DNA of 64,000 nucleotides, taken from contig JAEXCS010000040.1 of NCBI GenBank assembly GCA_023402075.1, forward strand, positions 62,001-126,000. The letters run 5' to 3'. Both the position numbers and the translations under genes were made by a program. Positions within the stretch are counted from its first letter, which is position 1. Every line of letters starts with the position of its first letter. The stretch comes from Bacillota bacterium. GTDB taxonomy: Bacteria; Bacillota; Clostridia; Oscillospirales; Oscillospiraceae. The notes beneath the pieces are model-generated. The model ran no database searches and was not told the DNA's origin. It saw only the letters and a program-made list of their open reading frames with translations. Positions 15,844-24,521 of this stretch are shown here, piece after piece.

Positions 15844-17763
15844 TCAATCCTCAGGGTCCGGAGTCGGGCCGAAATACCCCTTGGGGTGGTTCGCATCGTC
15901 AAACAGGTGGTTATAGGCCATCATGCGGTAGCTGTTGTAAAGTCGCTCTTCCTTTTGGGAAAGCGCGCTTTCCTCCGTGTCGCCAAGAAGCGTGCCGTCG
16001 GCTTTTCCAAAGCCCACGGTGGAGTTTACAGGCAGCGTGTCCAGCAGTTTTTGGTGAAGCCGCTCATAACCGGTGGGCTGGATTCCTGCCAAATCCATGG
16101 TCAGCGTGCCCAGCAGATTTGCGCTGATGGTTACGTCCTCCTGTTCCGGGAGGTCATAGTTTGCCCAGATAAAAAATGGCGTCTCATACTGCTGAAACAC
16201 TTCTGCCGCCGTGCGGTCGTCCAGCTTTTTTCCATACAGCTTCTCATAAAAATCATTTCCCAAGGGCGGCTGATGGTCACCGAACAACACAATCATCGTC
16301 CGCTCGTCAGACGCCTTGTAGTGCTCAATCAGCTCCCGGATAGCGTTGTCACTTTCCCGGATAAGGGAGAAATACTGGGCGGCCACGGCGGAAGAGCCTT
16401 TACTGGCCCCGTCCAGCTCCACAGCACGCTCCAAATTGTTCCAGCCCTGAGAGTAGCCGCTGTGGTTTTGCATAGTGACATTGAAGACAAACAGCGGGCC
16501 GTTTGTCTCGTCGGTAAGGCGGTAAAGCTGCTGATAGTCCGACGCATCGCTGATGTAATTTCTTATGTACTGGGGGTCTTTCACGTCTTCCTGATACATC
16601 TGCCGGTCAAACCCCATCCAGCGATAGACGGACGTCCGATTCCAGCCGGAAGAAAGGTAGGGATGGAAGGCCACGGAACGATATCCCAGCGAAGACATTT
16701 GCGACACCATGGAGGGCATTCCGTCGTAGCAGTAGAGTTGATAGGCCACGGTGGAGGAGGGGAGAAACGCCAGAGAGTCTCCCGTGAGGTACTCAAACTC
16801 CACGTTGGCGGTGCCGCCGCCGGTGACAGGAGAAATCATCTTACCCTTCACTGTGTTTTCCGTCAAAGAATGGAGAAAGGGCATGGGGTCTTCCGTCAGC
16901 TCCAGATTGGGAAAGCTGGCCTGCATATCCGCAAAGGACTCATTCATAATCACCAGCAGATTTTCCGGCGGTGCAGCGGACACTGTTCCGCTCACGGTGC
17001 CGGCAAAGGTTCCGCCGGCAATCTTTTGTGCCTCCTCCGCAGAATAGCCATCCGGCGCAGAGACAAAGCTGTATCGCAGGGCAGTCATGAAATTCAGCAT
17101 AAAGCCGTTTTGCTGGGTCTTCCACTGCTGCGCCCAGATGCCGACGCTGGGGAGCAGCGGTGTGCAGAAAAAGGCGTACAGGAAGACAGCGGCGGCGGAC
17201 AGAGAACTCAGGGCCGTAACCCGTCTCAGCTTTTGCCGCCCCTTGGCCTGCCTTGGAATCAGAACCAGCAACAAAAGGTATACCGCCAGAATGGCCGCCG
17301 CCCGCCAAACCGTTTTATCAGGCCTGAAATCATAGCCGGTGGCCACATTGGCGGCGGTACCCAGTGTCATCAAATCCACAGGAAAAATAATGCGTCCCCG
17401 GAACTTCAAAACATAGTGGTTTGCAACCCCCAGCAAAAAGCAGAAAACCGCGCCCGCGCCTGAGGCGGTCTTAAGCCTCCCGGTAAGCATCCGGCACACC
17501 CAGAAAATAAGATAGTACCAAAAGGCGGAAAAAAGAAGCTGGGTGGCATTCAGGGCCGTGAAGGGGTTGTTTTGGTTTAAATACTCCACGCACAGATACG
17601 CCACCCACGGCCCCAGCATAAAGAGAAGCCGTGCGGGGGTGCGGGGTTCATGCATCACCTTTTGAAGCCAAAGCCGCACACGGGAAATCTTTTTTTCAGG
17701 AGGGGCGGAAAGCTCCTCCGGGTTAGAAGGCTCGGTCTGAGGAAGCAAAGTTTCGTTGCTCAA
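15844..17763 (-). CDS. LTA synthase family phosphoglycerol transferase
   Basis: The 639-residue protein has five N-terminal membrane helices (about 45-205) and an extracellular sulfatase/alkaline-phosphatase-fold domain (about 265-600). Visible active-site parts are NESFADM (about 275), GGTANVEFEYLTG with the likely nucleophile threonine (about 315) and FGDHQPPLG with metal ligands (about 498). Family members polymerise glycerol phosphate or add it to surface glycans. The start is a TTG at 17763 with AAGGAG nine bases upstream. It lies 66 bases behind ribU and might be reached by FMN-riboswitch-controlled transcripts. Confidence 0.88.
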   Translation of the reverse strand: MSNETLLPQTEPSNPEELSAPPEKKISRVRLWLQKVMHEPRTPARLLFMLGPWVAYLCVEYLNQNNPFTALNATQLLFSAFWYYLIFWVCRMLTGRLKTASGAGAVFCFLLGVANHYVLKFRGRIIFPVDLMTLGTAANVATGYDFRPDKTVWRAAAILAVYLLLLVLIPRQAKGRQKLRRVTALSSLSAAAVFLYAFFCTPLLPSVGIWAQQWKTQQNGFMLNFMTALRYSFVSAPDGYSAEEAQKIAGGTFAGTVSGTVSAAPPENLLVIMNESFADMQASFPNLELTEDPMPFLHSLTENTVKGKMISPVTGGGTANVEFEYLTGDSLAFLPSSTVAYQLYCYDGMPSMVSQMSSLGYRSVAFHPYLSSGWNRTSVYRWMGFDRQMYQEDVKDPQYIRNYISDASDYQQLYRLTDETNGPLFVFNVTMQNHSGYSQGWNNLERAVELDGASKGSSAVAAQYFSLIRESDNAIRELIEHYKASDERTMIVLFGDHQPPLGNDFYEKLYGKKLDDRTAAEVFQQYETPFFIWANYDLPEQEDVTISANLLGTLTMDLAGIQPTGYERLHQKLLDTLPVNSTVGFGKADGTLLGDTEESALSQKEERLYNSYRMMAYNHLFDDANHPKGYFGPTPDPED

Positions 17764-17790
17764 GGGAAAACGCTCCTTTCAAAAGCGGGA

Positions 17791-17814
17791 GGCAGGCGAC
17801 TTGCGCCGCCTGCC
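17791..17814 (-). terminator. Possible weak terminator after ribU
   Basis: The stem GGCAGGCG/CGCCTGCC lies between ribU and the LTA-synthase-like gene. On the minus strand it is followed by TCCCGCTTTT rather than a clean T run, so read-through is likely. Confidence 0.35.
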
Positions 17815-17829
17815 ATGCCGGAAAAGCGC

Positions 17830-18453
17830 TTACTTGTGCAGAAGGGGGGACAGGGGCTTGTAAATCAAAAAGCACAGTGCCACGGTCAAAATCCCCTTCA
17901 GGAAGGTAAACGGCATGTTAAACGTAATAAGACATTCCAAAAGTCCGTTCACGGAGGGACGGATGGCCTGATACATACTCAAAATCACATCAATGGGCAT
18001 GAACTTGGCGTAGACGGGATAAGTAAAATAATAGTTCAGAGGCACGGAAACGAGCGCCATGGCCACCGCGCCGATCAGCGAGCCGATCAATGCGCCCATG
18101 CGGCTTTTGTGCCGGCCGAATTGCTGATAGACAATGCCTGCGGTGCCTACAAAGACAGCGCCCATCATAAAGTTTGCCGCCTCGCCCACACCTCCGGTGG
18201 AGGTTTGCAGAAGGTGAAGGGCATTCTTGATGAAGCAGACCGCCACACCGTACCACGGGCCGAGACTGAAGGCGGCCAGCAGAGCGGGAAGCTCTGACAC
18301 GTCCATCTTGACAAACGAGGGGATAAAGGGAACTGAGAAATCCAAGGTCATCAGGACAAGGGCAACGGTGCTGAGCATAGCGGTGACGGTGAGCCGGTGG
18401 GTGCGGGATTTTGCATGGGTACGGCCTGCTGAGGTTGTTTCGGGCTGGGACAT
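17830..18453 (-). CDS. ribU: Riboflavin ECF transporter S component RibU
   Basis: RibU binds riboflavin (or FMN) outside the cell and passes it through an ECF importer. The 207-residue protein has about six hydrophobic segments and the RibU-typical MDVSELPALLAAFSLGPWYGVAVCFIKNALH region, where the substrate loop lies. The FMN riboswitch directly upstream confirms the vitamin. I use the ATG at 18453 with GGAG ten bases before it; a GTG three codons upstream touches that ribosome site. The energising ATPase/EcfT module is not adjacent. Confidence 0.94.
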   Translation of the reverse strand: MSQPETTSAGRTHAKSRTHRLTVTAMLSTVALVLMTLDFSVPFIPSFVKMDVSELPALLAAFSLGPWYGVAVCFIKNALHLLQTSTGGVGEAANFMMGAVFVGTAGIVYQQFGRHKSRMGALIGSLIGAVAMALVSVPLNYYFTYPVYAKFMPIDVILSMYQAIRPSVNGLLECLITFNMPFTFLKGILTVALCFLIYKPLSPLLHK

Positions 18454-18480
18454 AAAAAACACACTCCTTTAATTGTCTTG

Positions 18481-18513
18481 AAAACACCTTGAGTTGCGAG
18501 TCTTCCCAAGGTG
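18481..18513 (-). terminator. Terminator stem of FMN riboswitch
   Basis: On the minus strand CACCTTG and CAAGGTG form a stem followed by TTTTC, about 50 bases after the aptamer and 30 before the ribU start. It is the probable expression platform. Confidence 0.65.
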
Positions 18514-18560
18514 AAACAAGCAACAAAGGAGTACGCCAAGGCGCAGCTCTGCCGCTATGA

Positions 18561-18701
18561 TCTTCTTCCATCCAGACTATGCCTCTTATAAATATAGAGA
18601 CTTCACTGTCGGTCCCGGAGTTGCACCGGGTCAGCGGACATCCAATGGATGCCCGGTCGCGGACTATACCGCCGGTGGGGAATCGCACCCCGCCCTGAAG
18701 A
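18561..18701 (-). ncRNA. FMN riboswitch (RFN element)
   Basis: The minus strand contains the conserved RFN blocks in order: CTTCAGGGCGGGGTG, ATTCCCCACCGGCGGTA, AGTCCGCGA, CCGGTGCAACTCCGGGACCG, ACAGT and AGTCTGGATGGAAGAAG. FMN binding should stop transcription before ribU. Confidence 0.96.
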
Positions 18702-18815
18702 CACGTATTCAGTTGTTTTCTGCCATCAGTATACGACGGCGGGGAAGAAAGTGCAAGAGGAAAATATGTCCGAAAAGAAAACTTTCGACTTTTTTTATGG
18801 TTTTGAAAATTGGAC

Positions 18816-18844
18816 TTTACAAATAAGAACGCTTGTTCTATAAT
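18816..18844 (+). promoter_or_regulatory. Sigma-A promoter with an embedded LexA (SOS) box
   Basis: TTTACA (18816-18821) and TATAAT (18839-18844) are spaced by 17 bases. Inside the spacer lies AGAACGCTTGTTCT (18826-18839), a perfect GAAC-N4-GTTC LexA/DinR box. A bound repressor would block RNA polymerase, so the downstream SLOG-family gene and ispE may respond to DNA damage. Confidence 0.65.
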
Positions 18845-18955
18845 GGACAAAGACTGATTCGTATTGTGCAAAATAGAGTTCGGCGCAAAAAGCGCGGTTT
18901 GACGGAGAAAGTTCCTTTTTTAAAGGAGACGTAACGGAAGGAGGGGAGACTGCGA

Positions 18956-19471
18956 ATGAGGGGAAGACAGTCGGCCTGCTGCTTTACGGGGCATCGGCCG
19001 AGCAAGCTGCCCTGGGGCTATGAGGAAAGTGACCCTCGCTGCGCGTCTTTGAAGCGGCGGCTTTTGGATGCGGTGGAGGCCGCTTATGCGGAAGGGTACG
19101 GCCATTTTCTATGCGGAATGGCACAGGGCTGTGATCTGTATGCCTGCGAGTGTGTGCTGGCGCTGAAAGAGCGGCACCCGGGGGTGACGATAGAGGCGGC
19201 GATTCCCTGTCCCTCTCAGGCGGATGCCTGGTCTGAGGCGGAGCAGGCGCGGTATCGGCGGCTGCTTGATCGGTGCGATTATGAGACGGTGGTTTCTGCC
19301 GCATACAGCCCAAGCTGCATGCAGCGGCGGGATAGATATATGGTGGACCATGCGGCATTGCTCATCGCCATGTTCGACGGCAGTCCCGGCGGCACCCGAT
19401 ATACCATAGAATACGCCATGCGGCGGGGGCTGGATGTGGTGGATTTACCGATTGTGGAGGAAACACGATGA
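18956..19471 (+). CDS. SLOG-superfamily (DUF1273/YpsA-like) protein
   Basis: The protein has 171 residues with the Rossmann-like SLOG fold of DUF1273/YpsA proteins: FTGHRPSKLPWG near residue 10, GMAQGCDLYACECVL near 55, the IPCPSQADAW loop near 82, and MFDGSPGGTRYTIEYAMRRG near 140, a glycine-rich nucleotide-binding stretch. Family function is not firmly known; related SLOG proteins bind nucleotides or nucleic acids. GGAGGGG precedes the ATG by nine bases. The only promoter visible upstream carries a LexA box. The stop overlaps the ispE start as ATGA. Confidence 0.85.
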   Translation: MRGRQSACCFTGHRPSKLPWGYEESDPRCASLKRRLLDAVEAAYAEGYGHFLCGMAQGCDLYACECVLALKERHPGVTIEAAIPCPSQADAWSEAEQARYRRLLDRCDYETVVSAAYSPSCMQRRDRYMVDHAALLIAMFDGSPGGTRYTIEYAMRRGLDVVDLPIVEETR

Positions 19472-20334
19472 AGGAACTGATTCTTTCTGCCCCGGCAAAG
19501 CTGAACCTGACGCTGGACATTCTTCGCCGCCGGGCAGACGGCTATCACGATTTGAAAATGGTCATGATTCCCGTGGAGCTGCAGGACACGCTGACAGTGA
19601 GCCTGCGGGCGGACGGTATGATTCTCGTCCGTGTTCCCGGAACAGATTTGCCAGAGGGAGAGGACAATCTGGCGGGCCGGGCCGCTAGGGTGTTTTTTAA
19701 TGAAACCGGGGCTGCGCCCGGCGCGGAAATCACGATTGAAAAGCGTATTCCCGCGCAGGCGGGTATGGCTGGCGGCAGCGCCGACGCGGCGGCTGTTTTG
19801 CGCGCTTTGCGAACGCTGCTGCGCCCGGAACTGACGGATCGGGAACTGGAAGCGATGGGGGAGCGAGTTGGCAGCGATGTGCCCTACTGCGTCCGGGGAG
19901 GAACCGCCTTGGCTGAGGGGAGAGGAGAGCGGCTGACAAATTGGCCGCTCATGCCGCCCTGTCAAATCGTGGTGTGCAAACCGGAGTTTGGCCTGCCCAC
20001 GCCGGAGCTGTTCGGACGTGTGCGTCTGGAAAAGCTGGGGACACATCCCGACCATAAGGCGATACATGCTGCCTTGCTTGGGAAAGATTTGAGGGCCGTG
20101 GCAAAATCAATGGTCAACGTGTTTGAAGAAGTGCTCACGCCTCAGGAAGGGGAGACAATTCGGGACATCAAGGCCCGACTGCTTCGCTTCGGCGCGGCAG
20201 GTGCTGTGATGACTGGGTCCGGGCCTACGGTGTTCGGCCTATTTGAGGATGTGGCGGCAGCGCAGAAGGCTTTTGACGCGCTGAGAGCAGTGTATCCCCA
20301 GACGTTTTTAACCCGACCAACACAGGAGGTATGA
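19468..20334 (+). CDS. ispE: 4-diphosphocytidyl-2-C-methyl-D-erythritol kinase
   Basis: IspE phosphorylates CDP-methylerythritol in the non-mevalonate isoprenoid pathway. It is a GHMP kinase of 288 residues. Motif 1 is APAKLNLTLDILRRRADGYHD at the N-terminus, the ATP loop is AQAGMAGGSADAAAV (about 96-110) and motif 3 is AVMTGSGPTVFGLF near residue 250. The overlap with the SLOG gene means the two are co-translated, and spoIIR follows after 92 bases. The ispE-spoIIR pairing is seen in other Clostridia, by my recollection. Confidence 0.96.
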   Translation: MKELILSAPAKLNLTLDILRRRADGYHDLKMVMIPVELQDTLTVSLRADGMILVRVPGTDLPEGEDNLAGRAARVFFNETGAAPGAEITIEKRIPAQAGMAGGSADAAAVLRALRTLLRPELTDRELEAMGERVGSDVPYCVRGGTALAEGRGERLTNWPLMPPCQIVVCKPEFGLPTPELFGRVRLEKLGTHPDHKAIHAALLGKDLRAVAKSMVNVFEEVLTPQEGETIRDIKARLLRFGAAGAVMTGSGPTVFGLFEDVAAAQKAFDALRAVYPQTFLTRPTQEV

Positions 20335-20426
20335 AATTTCGCGTTTCTGTCCAAACTTTTACAAACGGGCCGCTTGCCCGGTACATCATCCGCCTTGCGG
20401 CGAGAAGGTAAAAGGACGGAAACGGT

Positions 20427-21065
20427 ATGGAGAATACGAAAGAACGGCGCGCCCGGCGGACGGGCCGCGTGCTGGAAATTGCACTGGGCATTGGCCTTGC
20501 GGCGGCGCTGGTGTGGGGGATATCCTCCCTTCACCGCCAGCAGGCGCTGGCGGACCGGGTGGTGCGGCTGCATATTCTTGCCAACTCTGATTCGGAGGAG
20601 GATCAGGCTTTGAAGCTGCTGGTTCGGGACCGGATTTTGGCAAGAGCCACGGAAATTTTGGAGGCGTCAGAGGATCGGACATCGGCTGAGAAGGCCCTGC
20701 GGGCCGCTTTGCCGGAGCTTCAAACGCTGGCGGCGGAGGAGATTGCCACACAGGGGTATACCTATCCCGTGACGGCGGAGTTGGAGGAAACCACCTTCCC
20801 CACTCGGGAATACGAGGATTTTACGCTTCCGGCGGGAGATTATCTTGCGCTGCGGGTGCTGATCGGCGAGGGCGCGGGACGCAATTGGTGGTGCGTGGTG
20901 TTTCCGCCGCTTTGCACCGCAACTACCACTAGTCTGGCCCAGACCGCCATGTCCGCGGGGTTGAGCGACGACGACGTGAAGCTCATCACCGAGGACGGGA
21001 GCGGCTATACCATTAAATTCAAGTCCATCGAGCTTTGGGAAGCGCTGAAGGAAAAGCTTTCCTGA
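20427..21065 (+). CDS. spoIIR: Stage II sporulation protein R
   Basis: SpoIIR is made in the forespore and secreted into the space between the membranes, where it triggers SpoIIGA to process pro-sigma-E. The 212-residue protein has an N-terminal membrane/signal segment (about 14-34) followed by the family hallmark VVRLHILANSDSEEDQALKL, and later GAGRNWWCVVFPPLC. The length is normal. I looked for a sigma-F promoter in the 92 bases upstream and did not find a convincing one. The 306-base gap to the next gene holds only the hairpin at 21193-21223. Confidence 0.95.
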   Translation: MENTKERRARRTGRVLEIALGIGLAAALVWGISSLHRQQALADRVVRLHILANSDSEEDQALKLLVRDRILARATEILEASEDRTSAEKALRAALPELQTLAAEEIATQGYTYPVTAELEETTFPTREYEDFTLPAGDYLALRVLIGEGAGRNWWCVVFPPLCTATTTSLAQTAMSAGLSDDDVKLITEDGSGYTIKFKSIELWEALKEKLS

Positions 21066-21184
21066 TGCGGCTTTGAAGCCAAGCGCTTAAAAAAGCCACA
21101 GGTTTGCGAGAAATCATGGATGCGCCGATTTTCAGAATACTGGTTAAAAGCATGAAATCCAAAAATTCCAATATACAAAAAAAG

Positions 21185-21223
21185 ATACAAAAGGCTCCGC
21201 CGGAACAGCGTTCCGGCGGAGCC
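21185..21223 (-). terminator. Terminator of the chemoreceptor gene at 21372
   Basis: A 14-pair perfect stem (GGCTCCGCCGGAAC/GTTCCGGCGGAGCC) is followed on the minus strand by TTTTGTATC and more T residues. On the plus strand only TT follows, so it mainly serves the minus-strand gene but may also stop spoIIR transcripts. Confidence 0.8.
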
Positions 21224-21371
21224 TTCACTGATATGGTAAACGATTCGCAACCGCGCAAGGGAGGAATCTACCGCGCGAAGTTAGAAGACGGCCTTACTGA
21301 AAAAGAACGATCCGCCCGCCGTAAGTGATACAGATAAATGGCAGGTAAGAAGCGCGCAGCAACGGCCCGGC

Positions 21372-23420
21372 TCAGTTGTCTTTCAGATGGAAGCGGTCCA
21401 CCAGCTCTCGCAGCATCTGCGCCTGCGCGGACAGCTCCTCGCTGGAAGCGGCGGTTTCCTCTGCCGTGGCGCTGTTGGTCTGCACCACGCGGGAAATCTG
21501 CTCCACGCCCTGAGAAACCTGATCAATGGAGCGGGATTGTTCGTCCGACGCCTGGGCAATTTGGTCTACGGCCTGCGTGACGGACTTGATATCCTCCACC
21601 GTGGAGCGGAGGGAGGAGGCAGTTTCGTCTGCCAGAGCGCTGCCCCGCTGAACGGCTTCCGTAGATGCCTGAATCAGGTCGGCGGTTCCCTTTGCGGCCT
21701 CGGCGGATTTGGAGGCCAGATTTCGCACCTCGTCCGCCACCACCGCGAAGCCCTTGCCGGCTGAGCCTGCCCGGGCAGCCTCCACTGCGGCGTTCAGGGC
21801 CAGAATGTTGGTCTGGAATGCAATGTCGTCGATGGATTTGATGATGCGGCTGATCTGGACGGAGCGTTCGTTGATATCGCTCATGGCGGAAATCAACTGC
21901 TGCATCCGTTCGTTGCTCTCGGAGACGCGGGTTGCGGCAAGGTCTACATCGTTGCTGGTTTTGCGGGAAGCGGAGGCGTTTGCACGCACCTGCTGAGACA
22001 AATCCTCAATGGTGGCAGACAGCTCTTCCACAGCAGAGGCCTGCTCTGTGGCGCCCTGAGAAAGAGTCTGCGCCCCGGAGGAGAGCTGGTCCGCGCCCAC
22101 GGAAACCTGATCGGACGCCTGATTAATCTGTGACAGGGTCTGGTTCAGGGAGACGGAGATGTTTTCAAGGGCCGCTTTGATGCTGGCAAAGTCACCCAGA
22201 TACGCCCGCTTCAAAGTGAAGGTGAGGTTGCCGCCGGCAATCTCGTCCAGCACGGCGGAAATTTCGTCGATGTAGTCCACATAATCGTGAAGCTTCTCTG
22301 CGGTTTTCCCGAAGTTGGCGGTGAGTGTGCCGAATTCGTCGCCGGAGAGGTGATCCAGCTTAACGGTCAAATCGCCATCGGCCATGCGGCGGGCCGCAGC
22401 GTCCAGCTTTTTTACCGGCGTAATGACAATCAGGCGGCTCATAACAAAAATCATCACGGTAAGGACCACGATGGATACCAGAGCGATAGAGGAAAGCAGG
22501 GTGGTCAGGAAGGCCAAATCCTGCAAAATCTCCGCTTTGGGGACGTAAGAAACTGCAACCCAATTGCAGCCGGGCACCTGTTTCAGGTCCAGAGAAATTG
22601 TGTCGTCGCCGGAGCCAAAGGTTTGAAGGCCGAATACCCCGTCTGTAATCCACTGAGATACCTGCGTGTAAAGGGGATTGTCGGTAAGCTCGGAGAGAAC
22701 CTGACCGGAAAGGGCATCGTCCCTGTGGCCGATAATCATATCGGTGTTGGCGTCCACCAGAAACGCACTGCCGGTCTGTTCAAGCTGCACCTGCTTTACA
22801 ATGCCGGAAAGAGCGGTTAAGTAAATGTCGGCGGCGGCCACGCCCCGGACGCTTCCGTCCTGATTGTGAAGAGCGGAGGAGACACTGACCACGTTCATAT
22901 TCGTGATAATGTCCAGATAGGCGGAGCCGAAAACAAAGCTGTCGGATTTTAAACCCTCCTGATACCAAACTCTTTCCCGGGGCTCATAACTGGAATCGGG
23001 AACGAAGCTCTGGTGGAGAAAGGTACCGTCCGTGGTGGCGAAATAAAGGCCGTCGGGGAAATCGTCGTCGATACCGGCGATGTGACGAAGGTATGCTAGT
23101 TCATCCTCCGGCGACATGGACATGTATTCCAGCGTGTCACGCTGGGCGTCCAGCGTGGAGGTGACGCCGCTCATCCACGTCTGAACCATGCTGACCACGT
23201 TGTCGGTGTTGGCCTCCAGCAGGGAGTCTCCTCTTTCCAAAATGATTTTGGAGGCGGCAGACTGAATAATCACCAGAATTCCGATGATAACCACAGCAAT
23301 AATGGGAATCAGGGTAATCAGCAGCTTTGCCTGAATGCCAAGACCTCTTTTGCGGCCGGCTTTGGAGCCGGTCAGGGAGGTGGAATTTACGGCTGCTGCT
23401 CTCTCTTTTACACGCTTCAT
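21372..23420 (-). CDS. Methyl-accepting chemotaxis protein, dCache type
   Basis: A 682-residue chemoreceptor. Two membrane helices (about 30-53 and 310-333) flank an outside dCache-like sensor domain (about 55-305, with YFATTDGTFLHQSF and REREWYQ-like RERVWYQEG). A HAMP domain follows (about 334-386), then the signalling coiled coil with the conserved hairpin tip DIAFQTNILALNAAVEAARA (about 530-550). The C-terminus ends in FHLKDN and lacks the SKY/GKY tail of the other two receptors here. The ligand is unknown; dCache domains often bind amino acids or organic acids. A good promoter lies upstream. Confidence 0.93.
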   Translation of the reverse strand: MKRVKERAAAVNSTSLTGSKAGRKRGLGIQAKLLITLIPIIAVVIIGILVIIQSAASKIILERGDSLLEANTDNVVSMVQTWMSGVTSTLDAQRDTLEYMSMSPEDELAYLRHIAGIDDDFPDGLYFATTDGTFLHQSFVPDSSYEPRERVWYQEGLKSDSFVFGSAYLDIITNMNVVSVSSALHNQDGSVRGVAAADIYLTALSGIVKQVQLEQTGSAFLVDANTDMIIGHRDDALSGQVLSELTDNPLYTQVSQWITDGVFGLQTFGSGDDTISLDLKQVPGCNWVAVSYVPKAEILQDLAFLTTLLSSIALVSIVVLTVMIFVMSRLIVITPVKKLDAAARRMADGDLTVKLDHLSGDEFGTLTANFGKTAEKLHDYVDYIDEISAVLDEIAGGNLTFTLKRAYLGDFASIKAALENISVSLNQTLSQINQASDQVSVGADQLSSGAQTLSQGATEQASAVEELSATIEDLSQQVRANASASRKTSNDVDLAATRVSESNERMQQLISAMSDINERSVQISRIIKSIDDIAFQTNILALNAAVEAARAGSAGKGFAVVADEVRNLASKSAEAAKGTADLIQASTEAVQRGSALADETASSLRSTVEDIKSVTQAVDQIAQASDEQSRSIDQVSQGVEQISRVVQTNSATAEETAASSEELSAQAQMLRELVDRFHLKDN

Positions 23421-23522
23421 AATTGTTCTTCATCCTTTCAAAATCGAGATGTGTGCAGGGCCGTATATGCGCTGCGAAACCTAATGCTTTAGCAATGCTT
23501 ATTGTAAAAGTTTAGTTGAGCT

Positions 23523-23551
23523 ATTATAGCAGTTTGGATTTGACAATACAA
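23523..23551 (-). promoter_or_regulatory. Promoter of the chemoreceptor gene at 21372
   Basis: On the minus strand TTGTAT (23551-23546) and TATAAT (23528-23523) are spaced by 17 bases, about 100 bases before the start codon, in an AT-rich region. Confidence 0.6.
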
Positions 23552-23654
23552 GACAGAAGAAAACATTTTCATAGAAGAAATTTAGTATATACAAAGAATT
23601 TTGTATGGTTATTTTTCACAAAAATAACCAATAAATTTGTATTTATCAACCTAT

Positions 23655-23694
23655 AAAAACGCCTGTGGAGCCGATAAGGCTCCGCAGGCGTTTT
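23655..23694 (-). terminator. Terminator of the 59-residue protein gene
   Basis: The stem AAAACGCCTG-GGAGCC/GGCTCC-CAGGCGTTTT has one mismatch and ends in TTTTT on the minus strand, 19 bases after the stop codon. Confidence 0.85.
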
Positions 23695-23712
23695 ATGCGA
23701 TGAAATTGCGTA

Positions 23713-23892
23713 CTAAAGGCCCAGATGCAGGCTGGAGACAAGGGACTCCATTTGTTCCTCAGGGGTGCTTTCAATCCGGAGCAGGAGCTTCTGCTTTTCC
23801 TGAGGAGTGCAGGCGTCGTAAATGCGGGCGGCATCCGGGTTGTTCCGCAGCAGCGCCCCAAAGGCCATGGCGGAAGAAATACCGTTGTCCAT
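23713..23892 (-). CDS. 59-residue protein, paralogue of the one at 7759-7938
   Basis: The protein has 59 residues, no membrane segment and no family I can name. It starts MDNGISSAMAFGALLRNN, has a helix with TPQEKQKLLLRI in the middle and one with PEEQMESLVSSL at the end, matching the layout of the first copy. GAGG lies five to eight bases upstream of two adjacent ATG codons (23895 and 23892). I use 23892 because it gives the same length and register as the paralogue. It stands alone with its own terminator. Confidence 0.7.
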   Translation of the reverse strand: MDNGISSAMAFGALLRNNPDAARIYDACTPQEKQKLLLRIESTPEEQMESLVSSLHLGL

Positions 23893-24043
23893 CATTATCA
23901 CCTCAAGAAGAAGTATATCGCTTCCCGGAAAATTTATACCGCGGAAGAGGTGGGAGCCTTTCGGCGGGAAGGGTCTGCGCTATCCTGAGACAGGGGGAGA
24001 CAAACGAAGAAACAGATCCTTGAAAAAATTTTGGATTTTTCTG

Positions 24044-24072
24044 TTGACAAAGCCGTTTTTCTTTGCTATACT
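24044..24072 (+). promoter_or_regulatory. Strong promoter upstream of tRNA-Ala
   Basis: A consensus TTGACA (24044-24049) and TATACT (24067-24072) are spaced by 17 bases. The tRNA begins about 140 bases later, so the transcript has a long 5' part to be removed. Confidence 0.75.
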
Positions 24073-24215
24073 GACAACTGTTCTGAGTGCTGCGGCCGCC
24101 ACACAGCGTTGCAGGGCAAGGGATTCAGGGATTGAGATAAGCAGGATTTAAGAGATTGTGCAGCATCTTTGTTCTGTGGAAAAATCCAAGTTTATATTTG
24201 AATTTTCTACCACGT

Positions 24216-24291
24216 GGGGGATTAGCTCAGCTGGGAGAGCGCCTGACTGGCAGTCAGGAGGTCAGCGGTTCGATCCCGCTATTCTCCACCA
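24216..24291 (+). tRNA. tRNA-Ala (anticodon GGC)
   Basis: A 76-base cloverleaf: acceptor GGGGGAT/ATTCTCC, D arm AGCTCAGCTGGGAGAGC, anticodon loop CTGGCAG giving GGC, T arm with GGTTCGATCC, discriminator A and an encoded CCA end. It reads GCC and GCU alanine codons. Confidence 0.95.
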
Positions 24292-24294
24292 AGA

Positions 24295-24334
24295 AAAGTC
24301 CTGAAACAGAACTGTTTCAGGACTTTTTCTTTTT
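24295..24334 (+). terminator. Terminator of tRNA-Ala
   Basis: A 15-pair perfect stem (AAAGTCCTGAAACAG/CTGTTTCAGGACTTT) is followed by TTTTTCTTTTT, directly after the tRNA. Confidence 0.92.
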
Positions 24335-24521
24335 AAAATTTTAAAATGAGGTCGCAGCGTGGTCGTAATCGCTGCCGATAGATGCCCGGTCTTCGCAAGG
24401 GGCCAGCTTAGCTATTTCCTGATGGCCGACGTATAGCGGAAACTGCGGGGGCAGTATTCATATGGCATTTCATCTCCTTTTTGCAAAACTGATTTTGTTG
24501 CGCCACAGATACGTAGAGTCT

